Assembly: GCA_024643385.1 (NCBI GenBank)
Contig: JAHEMZ010000015.1
Span: 1-52,027, forward strand
Direction of reading: 5' to 3'
Source of the DNA: Flavobacteriaceae bacterium
GTDB lineage: Bacteria; Bacteroidota; Bacteroidia; Flavobacteriales; Flavobacteriaceae
DNA: 52,027 nucleotides
Under the pieces are notes generated by a model. The model did not search any database and was not told where the DNA came from. It saw only the letters and a list, made by a program, of their open reading frames with translations. Below are positions 36,178 through 45,930 of this stretch, piece after piece (position 1 is the stretch's first letter; every line of letters begins with the position of its first letter). The translations under genes and the position numbers were made by a program.

Positions 36178-37044
36178 ATGGAGAAAAAGGAAAAAAGAGG
36201 AAAAATATTAAGGAAAAAGCTTCTGCATAAGTATCGTTTAGTGGTACTGAACGAAGAAACTTTTGAGGAACGGTTTTCATTTAAGTTAAACCGCCTGAAT
36301 GTATTTGTATTTAGCACACTGTCTGCCCTGGTTTTAATATCGGTCACAACTTTCCTTATTGCTTTTACACCTTTGCGTGAGTACATCCCGGGGTACTCAT
36401 CCACTGCTCTTAAGAAGAGAGCGACAACACTCGCTTATCAAACAGATTCCCTTCAACAAAAAATAATTGCTAATGAGCAATACCTGGCCTCTATAAAAAT
36501 GGTACTTACCGGGGATGTGAAATCGGAAAATCTGAACAGGGATTCTATTTTTGAGGCCGTTCAAAGAGAGATCGACGAAGGTCAATTTATACCCGCAAAG
36601 GAGGATTCTTTATTACGAGAGAAAGTGCAACAAGAAGATAAATATAATCCTCTTACGGAAAATCCGGTTGTAAATTTCGTATTATTCCCTCCTGCTACCG
36701 GAAGTATATCGGAAGATTATAACCCTGAAGAAAAACATTTTGCCGTCGATATAGTTACCGTAAAAAATAGCCCCGTGAAAGCAACCGCCGACGGCACCGT
36801 CATTTTTGCAGAATGGACGGCAGAAACGGGCTATGTCATAATTATCAAGCATAACTTCAACTTAATTTCGGTTTATAAACACAACTCCTCATTGATCAAA
36901 CAACAGGGAGATTTGGTAAAAGCGGGGGAAGTGATTGCGAACTCAGGAAATACCGGAGAACTGACCACAGGCCCACATTTACACTTTGAACTGTGGAGCG
37001 ACGGCTATCCTATTAACCCAAGAAACTTTATCGATTTTAACTAA
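36178..37044 (+). CDS. M23 (LytM) family peptidase, membrane-anchored
   Basis: The 288-residue protein has a basic N-terminus, one membrane helix (about 40-62), a coiled-coil linker and a C-terminal LytM domain. All zinc and catalytic residues are present: H187 and D191 in HFAVD, and H267/H269 in PHLHFE. It should act in the periplasm on peptidoglycan cross-links or regulate division. A GH3-like gene starts one base after its stop, so they are co-transcribed. Confidence 0.92.
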   Translation: MEKKEKRGKILRKKLLHKYRLVVLNEETFEERFSFKLNRLNVFVFSTLSALVLISVTTFLIAFTPLREYIPGYSSTALKKRATTLAYQTDSLQQKIIANEQYLASIKMVLTGDVKSENLNRDSIFEAVQREIDEGQFIPAKEDSLLREKVQQEDKYNPLTENPVVNFVLFPPATGSISEDYNPEEKHFAVDIVTVKNSPVKATADGTVIFAEWTAETGYVIIIKHNFNLISVYKHNSSLIKQQGDLVKAGEVIANSGNTGELTTGPHLHFELWSDGYPINPRNFIDFN

Positions 37045-37045
37045 G

Positions 37046-38542
37046 ATGACACTAAAAGCCTTCGGAGCCAAAATCTTTGCTAAAACCATCGTTCAACAAA
37101 TCTCCTCCTGGGCTTCCAAACCAATAGAAACACAAGAGAAGGTCTTTCACCAACTTATTGCAAAAGGAAAATACACTCGGTTTGGGAAGGATCACAATTT
37201 CGGTGAAATTAGAACTCATGAAGATTTCATCACTCGTGTTCCGATAAGAGATTATGAGGATTTACGCAATTATGTAGACCTGATGGTGGAGGGAAAACCG
37301 GATATTTTGTGGCCGGGAAAACCTCTTTATTTCGCAAAAACATCCGGAACTACTTCGGGAGCAAAGTATATTCCCATTACTTCCGAATCCATGCCGCATC
37401 ATATTCGCGCGGCCCGCAATGCAATTTTATGTTATATACATGAAACCGGGAACACTCGAATTGTGGATGGAAAAATGATTTTTTTACAAGGGAGTCCGTT
37501 GCTACAAGAAAAAAACGGAATTAAATTAGGTAGACTCTCCGGAATTGTGGCGCATTATGTGCCAAAATATCTACAAAAAAACAGAATGCCTACTTGGGAA
37601 ACCAATTGTATTGAAGATTGGGAAGAAAAAGTAGAAGCGATCGTTTCAGAAACACAACACGAAGATATGTCCATTATTAGTGGAATACCTTCTTGGGTGC
37701 AAATGTATTTCGAAAGACTTCGTGTTAGAACAGGATTGAAGGTTGGGGACCTCTTTCCAAATTTTGAATTGTTTATCTACGGCGGTGTGAATTACGAACC
37801 TTATCGTAAGAAGTTTGAAAATCTAATTGGTAAAAAGGTGGATAGCATTGAATTATTTCCGGCGTCGGAAGGGTTTTTTGCGTTTCAAAATGAACAAAAT
37901 GATCCAGGATTATTACTTCAACTAAACGCCGGTATTTTTTATGAATTTGTCGAGGCAGACTCTTTCTTTTCAGACCACGCTGAACGAATCACACTTAAGG
38001 AAGTCAAGATTGGGGTAAATTATGTAATGATCATCTCTACGAATGCTGGTCTATGGGCCTATAATCTGGGAGATACGGTTCAATTTACTTCAACCAAGCC
38101 TTATAAAATTGTTGTTTCAGGCCGCATCAAGCATTTTATATCTGCCTTCGGAGAGCATGTTATCGGAAAAGAAGTGGAACAAGCAATGCAAAAAGCATCT
38201 GAAAAATTCGGCTTTTCTATTACAGAATTTACGGTTGCTCCACAAACGGAAACCTCAAAAGGCGAGCTGCCCTATCACGAATGGTTAATCGAATTTGAGA
38301 ACACCCCTGAAAACCTTTCTGCCATAGCTGAAGCAATAGATAAATCACTTCAAAAGCAGAATAGTTATTACCTCGATCTAATTGAAGGGAAAGTTCTTCG
38401 CAAGTTAAAAATCACCCCATTAAAAAAGGACACTTTTAACGATTACATGAAACTACAAGGAAAGCTGGGCGGCCAAAACAAGGTTCCCAGACTCTCCAAT
38501 GACAGAAAAATCGCGGACGAACTCATCAAGTTACAACTTTAA
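37046..38542 (+). CDS. GH3-like acyl-adenylating enzyme
   Basis: The 498-residue cytoplasmic protein belongs to the GH3 auxin-responsive family. An ATP/AMP-binding loop FAKTSGTTSGAKYIP lies around residues 97-110, LFPASEGFFAFQ in the middle, and ISAFGEHVIGKEVEQA in the C-terminal domain. Plant GH3 enzymes conjugate carboxylic acids to amino acids via an acyl-AMP intermediate; the role of bacterial members is unclear. The start at 37046 is chosen because the longer frame (36986) lies inside the M23 gene. A phosphorylase-like gene follows 23 bases after the stop but has its own -7 box. Confidence 0.9.
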   Translation: MTLKAFGAKIFAKTIVQQISSWASKPIETQEKVFHQLIAKGKYTRFGKDHNFGEIRTHEDFITRVPIRDYEDLRNYVDLMVEGKPDILWPGKPLYFAKTSGTTSGAKYIPITSESMPHHIRAARNAILCYIHETGNTRIVDGKMIFLQGSPLLQEKNGIKLGRLSGIVAHYVPKYLQKNRMPTWETNCIEDWEEKVEAIVSETQHEDMSIISGIPSWVQMYFERLRVRTGLKVGDLFPNFELFIYGGVNYEPYRKKFENLIGKKVDSIELFPASEGFFAFQNEQNDPGLLLQLNAGIFYEFVEADSFFSDHAERITLKEVKIGVNYVMIISTNAGLWAYNLGDTVQFTSTKPYKIVVSGRIKHFISAFGEHVIGKEVEQAMQKASEKFGFSITEFTVAPQTETSKGELPYHEWLIEFENTPENLSAIAEAIDKSLQKQNSYYLDLIEGKVLRKLKITPLKKDTFNDYMKLQGKLGGQNKVPRLSNDRKIADELIKLQL

Positions 38543-38550
38543 AATAGTAG

Positions 38551-38558
38551 TATCTTTG
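38551..38558 (+). promoter_or_regulatory. -7 box of the phosphorylase-like gene
   Basis: TATCTTTG, a perfect TAnnTTTG, lies 7 bases before the ATG at 38566, so the leader is at most a few bases long. Confidence 0.6.
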
Positions 38559-38565
38559 CACCGAA

Positions 38566-40230
38566 ATGAATACTTCACAAGTACATAAAAGAACAAGAGC
38601 GCAAGAAAGTTCAGGAGCCATTGAACGTATTTATATTACCATGCGTCACCTTTTCAATAGAGGATTCTATAAACCCATGGGGGTGAGTGGTGAATCTTTA
38701 AGAGAGTCGCTATTTATTTTGCGACCTGAGATTTATGGTTCCATCTCGGAGGAGAAAATTGAATTGCAAGGTCTTTTGTACGTAATAGATCGATTACCTT
38801 ACGGAATTGAAGAGTGCCGATTTATTAATCTTACCAGTGATGAAGGCTATAATAAATCACATTTTAAACCCATTATACCTCCTAAGAGACGAAGAAACTG
38901 TTACCGTATTGATACGGAACAGATGAATATTGAAATTACCCGAGGGCGGAGCGAAATTTATGACATTCTTACCCATCTTACCTTTCTTTATATTGAATCC
39001 CACAAGATCATGAAACAAGTCTTGATCAATGATGAAGGGGAATTGATCAGGGATTGGGAAAAACTGGAAGAAGCAGTGCTCTATAAAAAGGAATTATCTC
39101 AAAAGGATAAAGAGATCGCCTTAACGCACACAGCTAATTTTTTGGGAAGAACCTTCGAGGAAGTTAGCGAAATTTACCCTGAATTTTCTTATCATGAAGA
39201 TGAGCATCGTTTTCTAAAGATCATTTACTACTTAGGACGCGGAGCAATCGATGAAGTGCTGGAGAAAAAGCAAAGGCTCATAACCTTTAGCCCCGTTTTG
39301 CGCGAAAGGTTGGGACACCATATCCATGGCGAAAGATGGGCCACCCGAATTAAGAAGGAAATACACGATAGAAATTGGATGCAGCGTCCATTACATATTG
39401 TGAGCGCTAACATGCACAGCATCATGAATTCGTTGTATGCAGAACGTGTTTTGGTGGCGGAAAGTAAAGGAAAGACCCAATTTGAATTATTTGAAGCCTT
39501 GAGCAAATCAGAAAATTCAAAGTTGCGGGAAAAAGTTGAAAAATATGCCCTTGAGCATGGGATGGTCTATCTGCCGGATGAAAGCGGGACCAATATAGAT
39601 GTGCAATTATTTGACACTGAAAAACTATCCATGGGGCATGAATATCCTGAAGGTGAATCTCCATTATTGTTAGTGATGGATTATGCTTTCGGAGAACAGG
39701 CCTATGAAACCATGGATGAGCTTCTGAAGCCTTATTCAGGAAATCGCAAAAAAGAATTCATGAATGTTGCATCGATATCTATCATGGGTAAAGCCGGAAT
39801 TCTTGACGGAGGGAAAGGAGATATAATGATCCCAAAATCTCATATATTTGAGGGAACAGCGGATAATTATCCTTTTAAGAACAAAATAAAGAAAAGTCAT
39901 TTTTCGGAAGACCTAAACGTATATACCGGGGCAATGATCACTGTTTTGGGAACTTCCTTGCAGAACAAGGATATTTTGACCTTTTTCCATGATTCATCCT
40001 GGGATGTAATTGGTTTGGAAATGGAAGGAGCCCATTATCAGAAGGCGATTCAATCCGCCTCAAAAATACGTGGCAGCATCAATGCAAATGTGGAAGTTCG
40101 CTACGCCTACTATGCGTCCGATAACCCACTGGAAACAGGAAGCACCCTTGCATCAGGAGGTTTAGGAACAACAGGGGTGAAACCCACGTATTTGATTACT
40201 CAAAAAATTCTGGAACAGATTCTAAAATAA
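38566..40230 (+). CDS. DUF6909-like protein with nucleoside-phosphorylase-like C-terminal half
   Basis: This 554-residue soluble protein has a mostly helical N-terminal half (about 1-290) that I do not recognise. The C-terminal half resembles the PNP/UDP-phosphorylase/nucleosidase fold: GKAGILDGGKGDIMIP (408-423) matches the usual AG...GDIVIP strand-turn, and EMEG (485-488) matches the substrate-binding MEG motif. From memory I place it in DUF6909, a Flavobacteriia family; unverified. It may bind or cleave a nucleoside-like molecule. It follows the GH3-like gene and precedes rfbB by 3 bases. Confidence 0.7.
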   Translation: MNTSQVHKRTRAQESSGAIERIYITMRHLFNRGFYKPMGVSGESLRESLFILRPEIYGSISEEKIELQGLLYVIDRLPYGIEECRFINLTSDEGYNKSHFKPIIPPKRRRNCYRIDTEQMNIEITRGRSEIYDILTHLTFLYIESHKIMKQVLINDEGELIRDWEKLEEAVLYKKELSQKDKEIALTHTANFLGRTFEEVSEIYPEFSYHEDEHRFLKIIYYLGRGAIDEVLEKKQRLITFSPVLRERLGHHIHGERWATRIKKEIHDRNWMQRPLHIVSANMHSIMNSLYAERVLVAESKGKTQFELFEALSKSENSKLREKVEKYALEHGMVYLPDESGTNIDVQLFDTEKLSMGHEYPEGESPLLLVMDYAFGEQAYETMDELLKPYSGNRKKEFMNVASISIMGKAGILDGGKGDIMIPKSHIFEGTADNYPFKNKIKKSHFSEDLNVYTGAMITVLGTSLQNKDILTFFHDSSWDVIGLEMEGAHYQKAIQSASKIRGSINANVEVRYAYYASDNPLETGSTLASGGLGTTGVKPTYLITQKILEQILK

Positions 40231-40233
40231 AAT

Positions 40234-41253
40234 ATGTTAAAAAAAGGGAAAGTATTGGTGACCGGTGGAGCCGGCTTTATTGGATCGAATTATGTAATAT
40301 ATCTACTGGAGAACTTTAACGATTCGATCGTGGTACTTGATAAATTGACCTATGCCGGGGATATCCGAAATTTGAAAACCGTTGAAAATCACCCAAACTA
40401 TCAATTTATAAAAGGCGACATTTGTGATGCTCCATTCTTAGATCAACTTTTTAAAGAACATCAATTTGATCGTATTGTTCATTTTGCTGCTGAGTCTCAT
40501 GTTGACAATTCCATTAGTGGTCCCGGGGCGTTCATAGAAACGAATATCGTTGGGACATTCCAACTCCTACAGGCGGCGTATACCTTATGGATGAATGGTC
40601 CGAATCAATTGAAGGACAACTTCCGGCACGCCCGTTTTTTACATGTATCCACTGATGAAGTATATGGAACCTTAGGCGCAACCGGTTTGTTTACAGAGGA
40701 AACACCTTACGCGCCAAACAGTCCGTATAGTGCTTCCAAAGCTTCTTCCGATATGATCGTACGAAGTTATTTTCACACCTACGGTCTTCCGGTTGTTACC
40801 ACCAATTGCTCCAATAACTATGGCCCGCATCAGCATAAAGAAAAACTCATCCCGACCATTATTAGAAAGGCGTTGACAGGGGGATCGATTCCTATTTATG
40901 GAGATGGCCAGAATGTTCGTGATTGGCTTTATGTGATTGACCATTGTTCGGGAATAAAATTAGTATTGGATAAGGGGCGACAGGGAGAAACGTATAATAT
41001 TGGCGGGCGAAACGAAAGGAAAAACCTTTATATTGCACAAACGATATGTGAATTATTGGATGATTTAAAACCTAAATCCAACTCATATAAGGATCAGATT
41101 ACCTTTGTTTCTGATCGTCCGGGACACGATTTCAGGTATGCGATAGATGCTTCCAAATTGGAAGAGGAATTAGGATGGAAGGCTAAAGAGACCTTTGAAA
41201 CAGGGATCTTAAAAACCATTAAATGGTATTTAGAAAATAGTGATCGATGGTAA
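40234..41253 (+). CDS. rfbB: dTDP-glucose 4,6-dehydratase
   Basis: This 339-residue extended short-chain dehydrogenase has an NAD-binding GGAGFIGSNY (G11, G14, G17). Catalytic residues are in STDEVYG (D141, E142) and YSASK (Y165, K169). It converts dTDP-glucose to dTDP-4-keto-6-deoxyglucose, the second step of dTDP-L-rhamnose synthesis. It opens the polysaccharide locus, only 3 bases after the preceding gene, so it may also be read from that gene's promoter. Confidence 0.97.
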   Translation: MLKKGKVLVTGGAGFIGSNYVIYLLENFNDSIVVLDKLTYAGDIRNLKTVENHPNYQFIKGDICDAPFLDQLFKEHQFDRIVHFAAESHVDNSISGPGAFIETNIVGTFQLLQAAYTLWMNGPNQLKDNFRHARFLHVSTDEVYGTLGATGLFTEETPYAPNSPYSASKASSDMIVRSYFHTYGLPVVTTNCSNNYGPHQHKEKLIPTIIRKALTGGSIPIYGDGQNVRDWLYVIDHCSGIKLVLDKGRQGETYNIGGRNERKNLYIAQTICELLDDLKPKSNSYKDQITFVSDRPGHDFRYAIDASKLEEELGWKAKETFETGILKTIKWYLENSDRW

Positions 41254-41322
41254 GTTATACCAAAATAGGATTAGCCTAAGGAGCTGATAAGATTCACAAC
41301 AACCAAAAGATAATTTATACAG

Positions 41323-42180
41323 ATGAAAGGAATCATTTTAGCGGGAGGATCCGGAACCAGATTACACCCCTTGACCTTGGCGGTGAGCAAACAACTGATG
41401 CCGGTATACGATAAACCCATGATTTATTATCCACTTTCTACGTTGATGTACGCCGGGATTCGTGAAATTTTAATTATTTCCACCCCTGAAGACCTTCCTT
41501 TATTTGAAAAACTCTTGGGTGATGGAAAGAAATTTGGATGTAAATTTTCTTATGCCGTTCAAGAACATCCCAACGGATTGGCTGAAGCCTTTATCATTGG
41601 TAAAGAATTTATCGGTTTGGATAAAGTGGCCTTAATTTTAGGCGATAATATATTTTATGGATCTGGGTTAAAGGAATTATTGCAACGAAATAATAATCCG
41701 GAAGGTGGAATTATTTACGCCTATCATGTGCACGACCCTGAAAGATACGGAGTAGTTGAATTTGATAAATCCGGTAATGCGTTATCAATAGAGGAAAAGC
41801 CCGTATCTCCAAAATCTAATTATGCTGTGCCCGGCATCTATTTTTATGATAATCAAGTGGTCGAAATAGCTCATAATATTAAACCCAGCCATAGAGGGGA
41901 ACTCGAAATTACGGAAGTAAATAATGTGTACCTCAAAATGGGAAAATTGAGTGTAAGCAAATTAGACAAAGGGACCGCTTGGTTGGATACCGGAACTTTT
42001 GCGTCCCTTATGCAGGCATCTCAATTTGTGGAGGTAATTGAAGAACGGCAAGGATTGAAAATAGGCGCCATTGAAGAAGCAGCCTATGAAATGGGTTACA
42101 TCAACCGAACACAATTAAGAGCCTTGGCTGAACCCCTCTTGAAAAGTGGGTATGGCAAACATTTGATGCAACTAGACTAG
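41323..42180 (+). CDS. rfbA: glucose-1-phosphate thymidylyltransferase
   Basis: The 285-residue nucleotidyltransferase has the pyrophosphorylase signature [11 protein letters not shown] (8-18), then [19 protein letters not shown] and LGDNIFYG. It couples dTTP with glucose-1-phosphate to give dTDP-glucose. It follows rfbB after 69 bases with no terminator and precedes rfbC by 3 bases. Confidence 0.97.
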   Translation: MKGIILAGGSGTRLHPLTLAVSKQLMPVYDKPMIYYPLSTLMYAGIREILIISTPEDLPLFEKLLGDGKKFGCKFSYAVQEHPNGLAEAFIIGKEFIGLDKVALILGDNIFYGSGLKELLQRNNNPEGGIIYAYHVHDPERYGVVEFDKSGNALSIEEKPVSPKSNYAVPGIYFYDNQVVEIAHNIKPSHRGELEITEVNNVYLKMGKLSVSKLDKGTAWLDTGTFASLMQASQFVEVIEERQGLKIGAIEEAAYEMGYINRTQLRALAEPLLKSGYGKHLMQLD

Positions 42181-42183
42181 ACA

Positions 42184-42729
42184 ATGGAAATCGTAAAATC
42201 ACCGCTACAAGACTGTTTTTATATAAAGCCGGCCATTTTTAAAGATGAGCGCGGCGTTTTTTCTGAAACGTATAATGAAGAAACCTTTAAAAGGGTGACT
42301 GGATTGGACGTTAATTTTGTACAGGACAATCAATCTCAGTCCTCCTATGGGGTTTTACGCGGACTCCATTTTCAAACAGGAGCTATGGCGCAGGCCAAGT
42401 TGGTGCGTGTAGCGATGGGAAAGGTATTGGATATTGTTGTGGATCTGAGAAACAATTCGAGCACCTTTGGAAAGCATTTTTCCATTGAACTCACCGGAGA
42501 TAACGGGTATCAGCTATTTGTTCCTAAAGGATTTGCGCACGGGTTTATTACCTTATCTGAAAAGTCTATCTTTTGTTATAAATGCGATAACTATTATCAC
42601 AAGGCTTCGGAAGGCGGAATCATCTACAATGACGCAACCCTGAACCTAAATTGGCATCTTCCCCACAATGAATTAATCGTTTCGGAAAAGGACCTTCAGC
42701 TTCCGACCTTTAGAGCGCTTACCTTATGA
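42184..42729 (+). CDS. rfbC: dTDP-4-dehydrorhamnose 3,5-epimerase
   Basis: This 181-residue cupin-fold epimerase has the catalytic His in RGLHFQ (H62), then AKLVRVAMGKVLDIVVDLR and FVPKGFAHGF. It epimerises C3 and C5 of dTDP-4-keto-6-deoxyglucose. It overlaps rfbD by 4 bases (ATGA) and completes the pathway with it. Confidence 0.96.
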   Translation: MEIVKSPLQDCFYIKPAIFKDERGVFSETYNEETFKRVTGLDVNFVQDNQSQSSYGVLRGLHFQTGAMAQAKLVRVAMGKVLDIVVDLRNNSSTFGKHFSIELTGDNGYQLFVPKGFAHGFITLSEKSIFCYKCDNYYHKASEGGIIYNDATLNLNWHLPHNELIVSEKDLQLPTFRALTL

Positions 42730-43580
42730 AAAATATTTTGGTGACCGGAGCCAACGGACAATTAGGGAAATGCCTGTTGGATCTCAGTCGAAATATTTCT
42801 ACGACCCACTTTGTCTTTACCGACAGAGCGCTACTCGATCTCGGAAATCCGGGAAGTATTGAAGCCTTTTTTTTGAGAGAACACTTTGATTATTGCATCA
42901 ATGCAGGAGCTTACACAAATGTGGAAAGGGCTGAAAGTGAACCAGAGCAGGCATATCAGATCAATGCGGAAGGTGTAAGATGTCTGGCAGAACAATGTGT
43001 ACTTCATGAAACGGTTTTAATTCATATCTCCACAGACTATGTTTTTGACGGTTTAAAAACTAGCCCGTATGAGGAAACGGATACCGTAGGTCCTTTGAAC
43101 GTTTATGGCGCCAGCAAACTGAAAGGAGAAGAATATATTCGAACTATTTGTAAAAAGCATTTTATCTTAAGGACTTCTTGGCTTTATTCACAATACGGGC
43201 ATAATTTCCTGCGATCGATATTGAAGTTCGCCGATGAAAAAAAAGACCTGCGAATTACAACGGAGCAAATAGGAACGCCCACCAATGCAAATGATCTGGC
43301 GGGTGCAATCCTTCAAATTATCCTTGCCGACAGCCGAAAGTTTGGTTTATATCATTTCAGTAACGACGGAAAGGCTACCTGGTATGATTTTGCCAAAGAA
43401 ATTTTAAGTCAAACACAACGATTGGAAGAGGTTAAACTTGCGGAAACAGACTATTATCCTACTTTTGCAAAGAGACCGCCATATAGCGTGTTGAGCAAGA
43501 ACAAGTTTTCAAGAAGTTTTGATTATCCAATAGTGCCTTGGGAAAAGGCATTGACAACTGTAATTAAAAAACTTAATTAG
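42726..43580 (+). CDS. rfbD: dTDP-4-dehydrorhamnose reductase
   Basis: The 284-residue reductase has an NADPH-binding GANGQLGK (7-14) and the short-chain dehydrogenase pair Y127/K131 in YGASK. The C-terminal substrate lobe includes RTSWLYS. It makes dTDP-L-rhamnose, the activated sugar for the glycosyltransferases downstream. All four rhamnose genes are present in the order B-A-C-D. A Wzz-like gene starts 7 bases later. Confidence 0.96.
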   Translation: MKNILVTGANGQLGKCLLDLSRNISTTHFVFTDRALLDLGNPGSIEAFFLREHFDYCINAGAYTNVERAESEPEQAYQINAEGVRCLAEQCVLHETVLIHISTDYVFDGLKTSPYEETDTVGPLNVYGASKLKGEEYIRTICKKHFILRTSWLYSQYGHNFLRSILKFADEKKDLRITTEQIGTPTNANDLAGAILQIILADSRKFGLYHFSNDGKATWYDFAKEILSQTQRLEEVKLAETDYYPTFAKRPPYSVLSKNKFSRSFDYPIVPWEKALTTVIKKLN

Positions 43581-43587
43581 TTTTAGA

Positions 43588-44571
43588 ATGGAAAAACACA
43601 AAGAAGAAATCGACATTTTTTACCTCTATAATGTATTGGTAGACCGCTTTAAAAAATTCACAAAGTTTGGATTTAATATCCTCCATTTTGTCAAGAAAAG
43701 TTGGATTATCATACTGGTCTTAATTTTGGCAGGCGTAGGGTACGGATATTACATCTTTTCCGAGGCAGGTATTGGAAAGGAATCAAAAATTTTGGTGCGA
43801 ATTAATTTTGATGCTGTAAACTATGTTTATAGTAAAGTACATTTTCTCAATGCGAAAATCGGAGAGAAAGAGGAAGGAAAGTTCAAGGATGAAAGTGTGC
43901 CGAAGGCTTTAGCAAAATTAACAGATATTTCGATCGAGCCCGTAATTAACCTTAACGACATCATCGAGGATGTTGAGCCTAACGAACCTACGGTAGATGG
44001 ATTGCTTCGCTATTTGGAATTTGAATTCGACGAAGATGGAGAAGTTACCAGTATCGCAGACACCTTTAAAAGTGAATATAATTACCACTATATAGAATTA
44101 CACACCAATAGTTTTGCTCAATCTGATATCATCGATAAACTATTGGCCTTTTTAAATGATAATGAGCAATTACAGGAATTTAAAAACGTCTATATACAAA
44201 ACTTAAAAGATGCTATTCACAAGGACAGAAAAACGATAGAACAGATCGACGAGGTGATTTCCATCTATAATGAGGGGGGGTCGCTTCCTTCACCGCGAAG
44301 TGAAATATTTGTAGTAGATAAAAACTTCAATATTGCGCAACTTTTGACTAACAAAGTTGATTTAGAAAAGGAGATTGAATTGTACAAGAAACAACTAGTC
44401 AATTCAAAGGACCTAGTTATGAACATCAATCAACCCTCACTTTATGTAGGTGAAAGATCTCTTTTAGACAATAAGATGGTATATTATCCGGTGCTTTTTG
44501 TCGCAATTTTCTTTTTATTGGCAGGAATCCGAGGATTGTATTTTTCATTAAAACGATTTGCAGAAAATTAG
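43588..44571 (+). CDS. Wzz-like chain-length determinant protein
   Basis: The 327-residue protein has two membrane helices, about 38-58 and 298-320, bracketing a large periplasmic domain rich in acidic residues and predicted helices (KDAIHKDRKTIEQIDEVISIY). This topology is that of Wzz/polysaccharide co-polymerases, which set the length of O-antigen or capsule chains. No tyrosine-kinase domain is attached, so it is the short type. The N-terminal cytoplasmic part is about 37 residues. Similarity is by topology and context only. Confidence 0.78.
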   Translation: MEKHKEEIDIFYLYNVLVDRFKKFTKFGFNILHFVKKSWIIILVLILAGVGYGYYIFSEAGIGKESKILVRINFDAVNYVYSKVHFLNAKIGEKEEGKFKDESVPKALAKLTDISIEPVINLNDIIEDVEPNEPTVDGLLRYLEFEFDEDGEVTSIADTFKSEYNYHYIELHTNSFAQSDIIDKLLAFLNDNEQLQEFKNVYIQNLKDAIHKDRKTIEQIDEVISIYNEGGSLPSPRSEIFVVDKNFNIAQLLTNKVDLEKEIELYKKQLVNSKDLVMNINQPSLYVGERSLLDNKMVYYPVLFVAIFFLLAGIRGLYFSLKRFAEN

Positions 44572-44619
44572 TCGGTTTGTTCTTACAATAAGAACATTGC
44601 ACGATTGAATTGTTGTGGT

Positions 44620-45930
44620 ATGGGGATTCTAAAAAAGCTTACTACTTTTTACAAACTATCCATTGTTGGTAAGAGTATTAACGTTCTTATTTTAAGAATG
44701 CTTGGTGTGCTCCTTTTTTTTTTAACAACTCTTTTTATTACAAACAGTTTTACCCCAAGCATAGTGGGGATGTACGATTTTAGTCGATCCCTCCTCATTT
44801 TTCTGGGAACTATAGCTGTGTTCGGCATGCAGCAGTCTGTGATCTATTACTCGGGATATTTGGCCTCTCAAAACAATTTGGGCTATATTAAAAACATCTA
44901 TCTAAAAATGGTTGCAATCGTTTTTTTCATTGCTGTTTTAATGAATATAGGGTTGTATATTATTTCTTCGGAATTATTGCAAGGATGGATCTCTATTCCT
45001 ATCGATGCGATCACCGAAAAGACCTTTCCGGCCATTTTTTTCTATGGAGTGACCATGCTGAATATTGACGCTTTTCGTGCTATTGATAAAATATACCTCT
45101 CAGAAGTATTTCGAAATATACTTAGGTATTTGTTCTTTTTCTTGGCGACGATGTTTCTCTTTTATTCAGAAAATTCAGATTGGCTTATTGAAGCTTTCCT
45201 TTTAAATTTTGTATTACTGGCCGTGATATCTACTTTTTTTCTATTCAGAAATTTCCACACACAATTTGAGAAGAAGGAATTTTTAGGGGAACAAATGACG
45301 TTTAAGGCTATAGTAAGGCGATCGGCACCGATGGCCATCAGTGCAGCTTCCTTTTTGTTGATGCAAAGCCTGGACGTTTTTATGCTTACGCGACTTACGG
45401 ATTATGAGACGGTGGCCTATTATAGCGTAGCCATTAAACTTACCTTGTTGGTTTCCATCGTGCTTTCTTCTGTGAATGCGGTGATTGCACCTCAAATAGC
45501 TGAAGATTTTGCCGGACAAAAAATGCAATTGTTGAAAACCAAAATAAAAAGGAGCACCCGATTGATCCTCCTTATTACCTTACCGATCATTATTTTTTTA
45601 GGGTTGTTTGCAATGCTGATTCTTAGTTTTTTCGGCGAAGGATATCAGGTGGCTTATAATTCGTTACTGATACTATTGGGCGGACAGGTGATAAATGCTT
45701 TTTGCGGATCGATTGGGGTTTATCTCAATATGACCGGAAAACAGAAGGTTTTTCAATTTATTCTTTTGTCTGCATTAGCCATCAATGTGTTACTTAATTA
45801 TATTTTAATACCGCTTTACGGAATGAATGGGGCAGCCATAGCGACGTCAACAAGTATGATCATTTGGAACCTTTCGGCGGTGATTTATATATATCGCAAA
45901 GATGGAGTTCAAACCTTTTATGGAATTTGA
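44620..45930 (+). CDS. polysaccharide flippase (Wzx/MATE-like)
   Basis: This 436-residue protein has about 12-14 hydrophobic helices and few charged loops, as in oligosaccharide flippases. It contains a lipid-facing pattern with SMIIWNLSAVIYIYRKDG at the C-terminus. The ATG at 44620 (MGILKKLTTFYK) is chosen over a TTG at 44605. It probably moves lipid-linked repeat units across the inner membrane. The next gene's ATG uses the last base of its TGA stop. Confidence 0.85.
   Translation: MGILKKLTTFYKLSIVGKSINVLILRMLGVLLFFLTTLFITNSFTPSIVGMYDFSRSLLIFLGTIAVFGMQQSVIYYSGYLASQNNLGYIKNIYLKMVAIVFFIAVLMNIGLYIISSELLQGWISIPIDAITEKTFPAIFFYGVTMLNIDAFRAIDKIYLSEVFRNILRYLFFFLATMFLFYSENSDWLIEAFLLNFVLLAVISTFFLFRNFHTQFEKKEFLGEQMTFKAIVRRSAPMAISAASFLLMQSLDVFMLTRLTDYETVAYYSVAIKLTLLVSIVLSSVNAVIAPQIAEDFAGQKMQLLKTKIKRSTRLILLITLPIIIFLGLFAMLILSFFGEGYQVAYNSLLILLGGQVINAFCGSIGVYLNMTGKQKVFQFILLSALAINVLLNYILIPLYGMNGAAIATSTSMIIWNLSAVIYIYRKDGVQTFYGI

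Noticed and set aside
36986-37045. Longer N-terminus of the GH3-like protein beginning inside the M23 gene
   Set aside because: The extra 20 residues overlap M23 coding sequence in another frame, while the ATG at 37046 directly follows the M23 stop and gives the usual opening.
41254-41322. Separate promoter or terminator between rfbB and rfbA
   Set aside because: No T-tailed hairpin and no good TAnnTTTG box was found; the 69-base gap is probably just within the operon.
45864-45929. Longer start for the first sulfotransferase inside the flippase gene
   Set aside because: The frame lies entirely within flippase coding sequence; the ATG that overlaps the flippase stop fits operon packing and family length.
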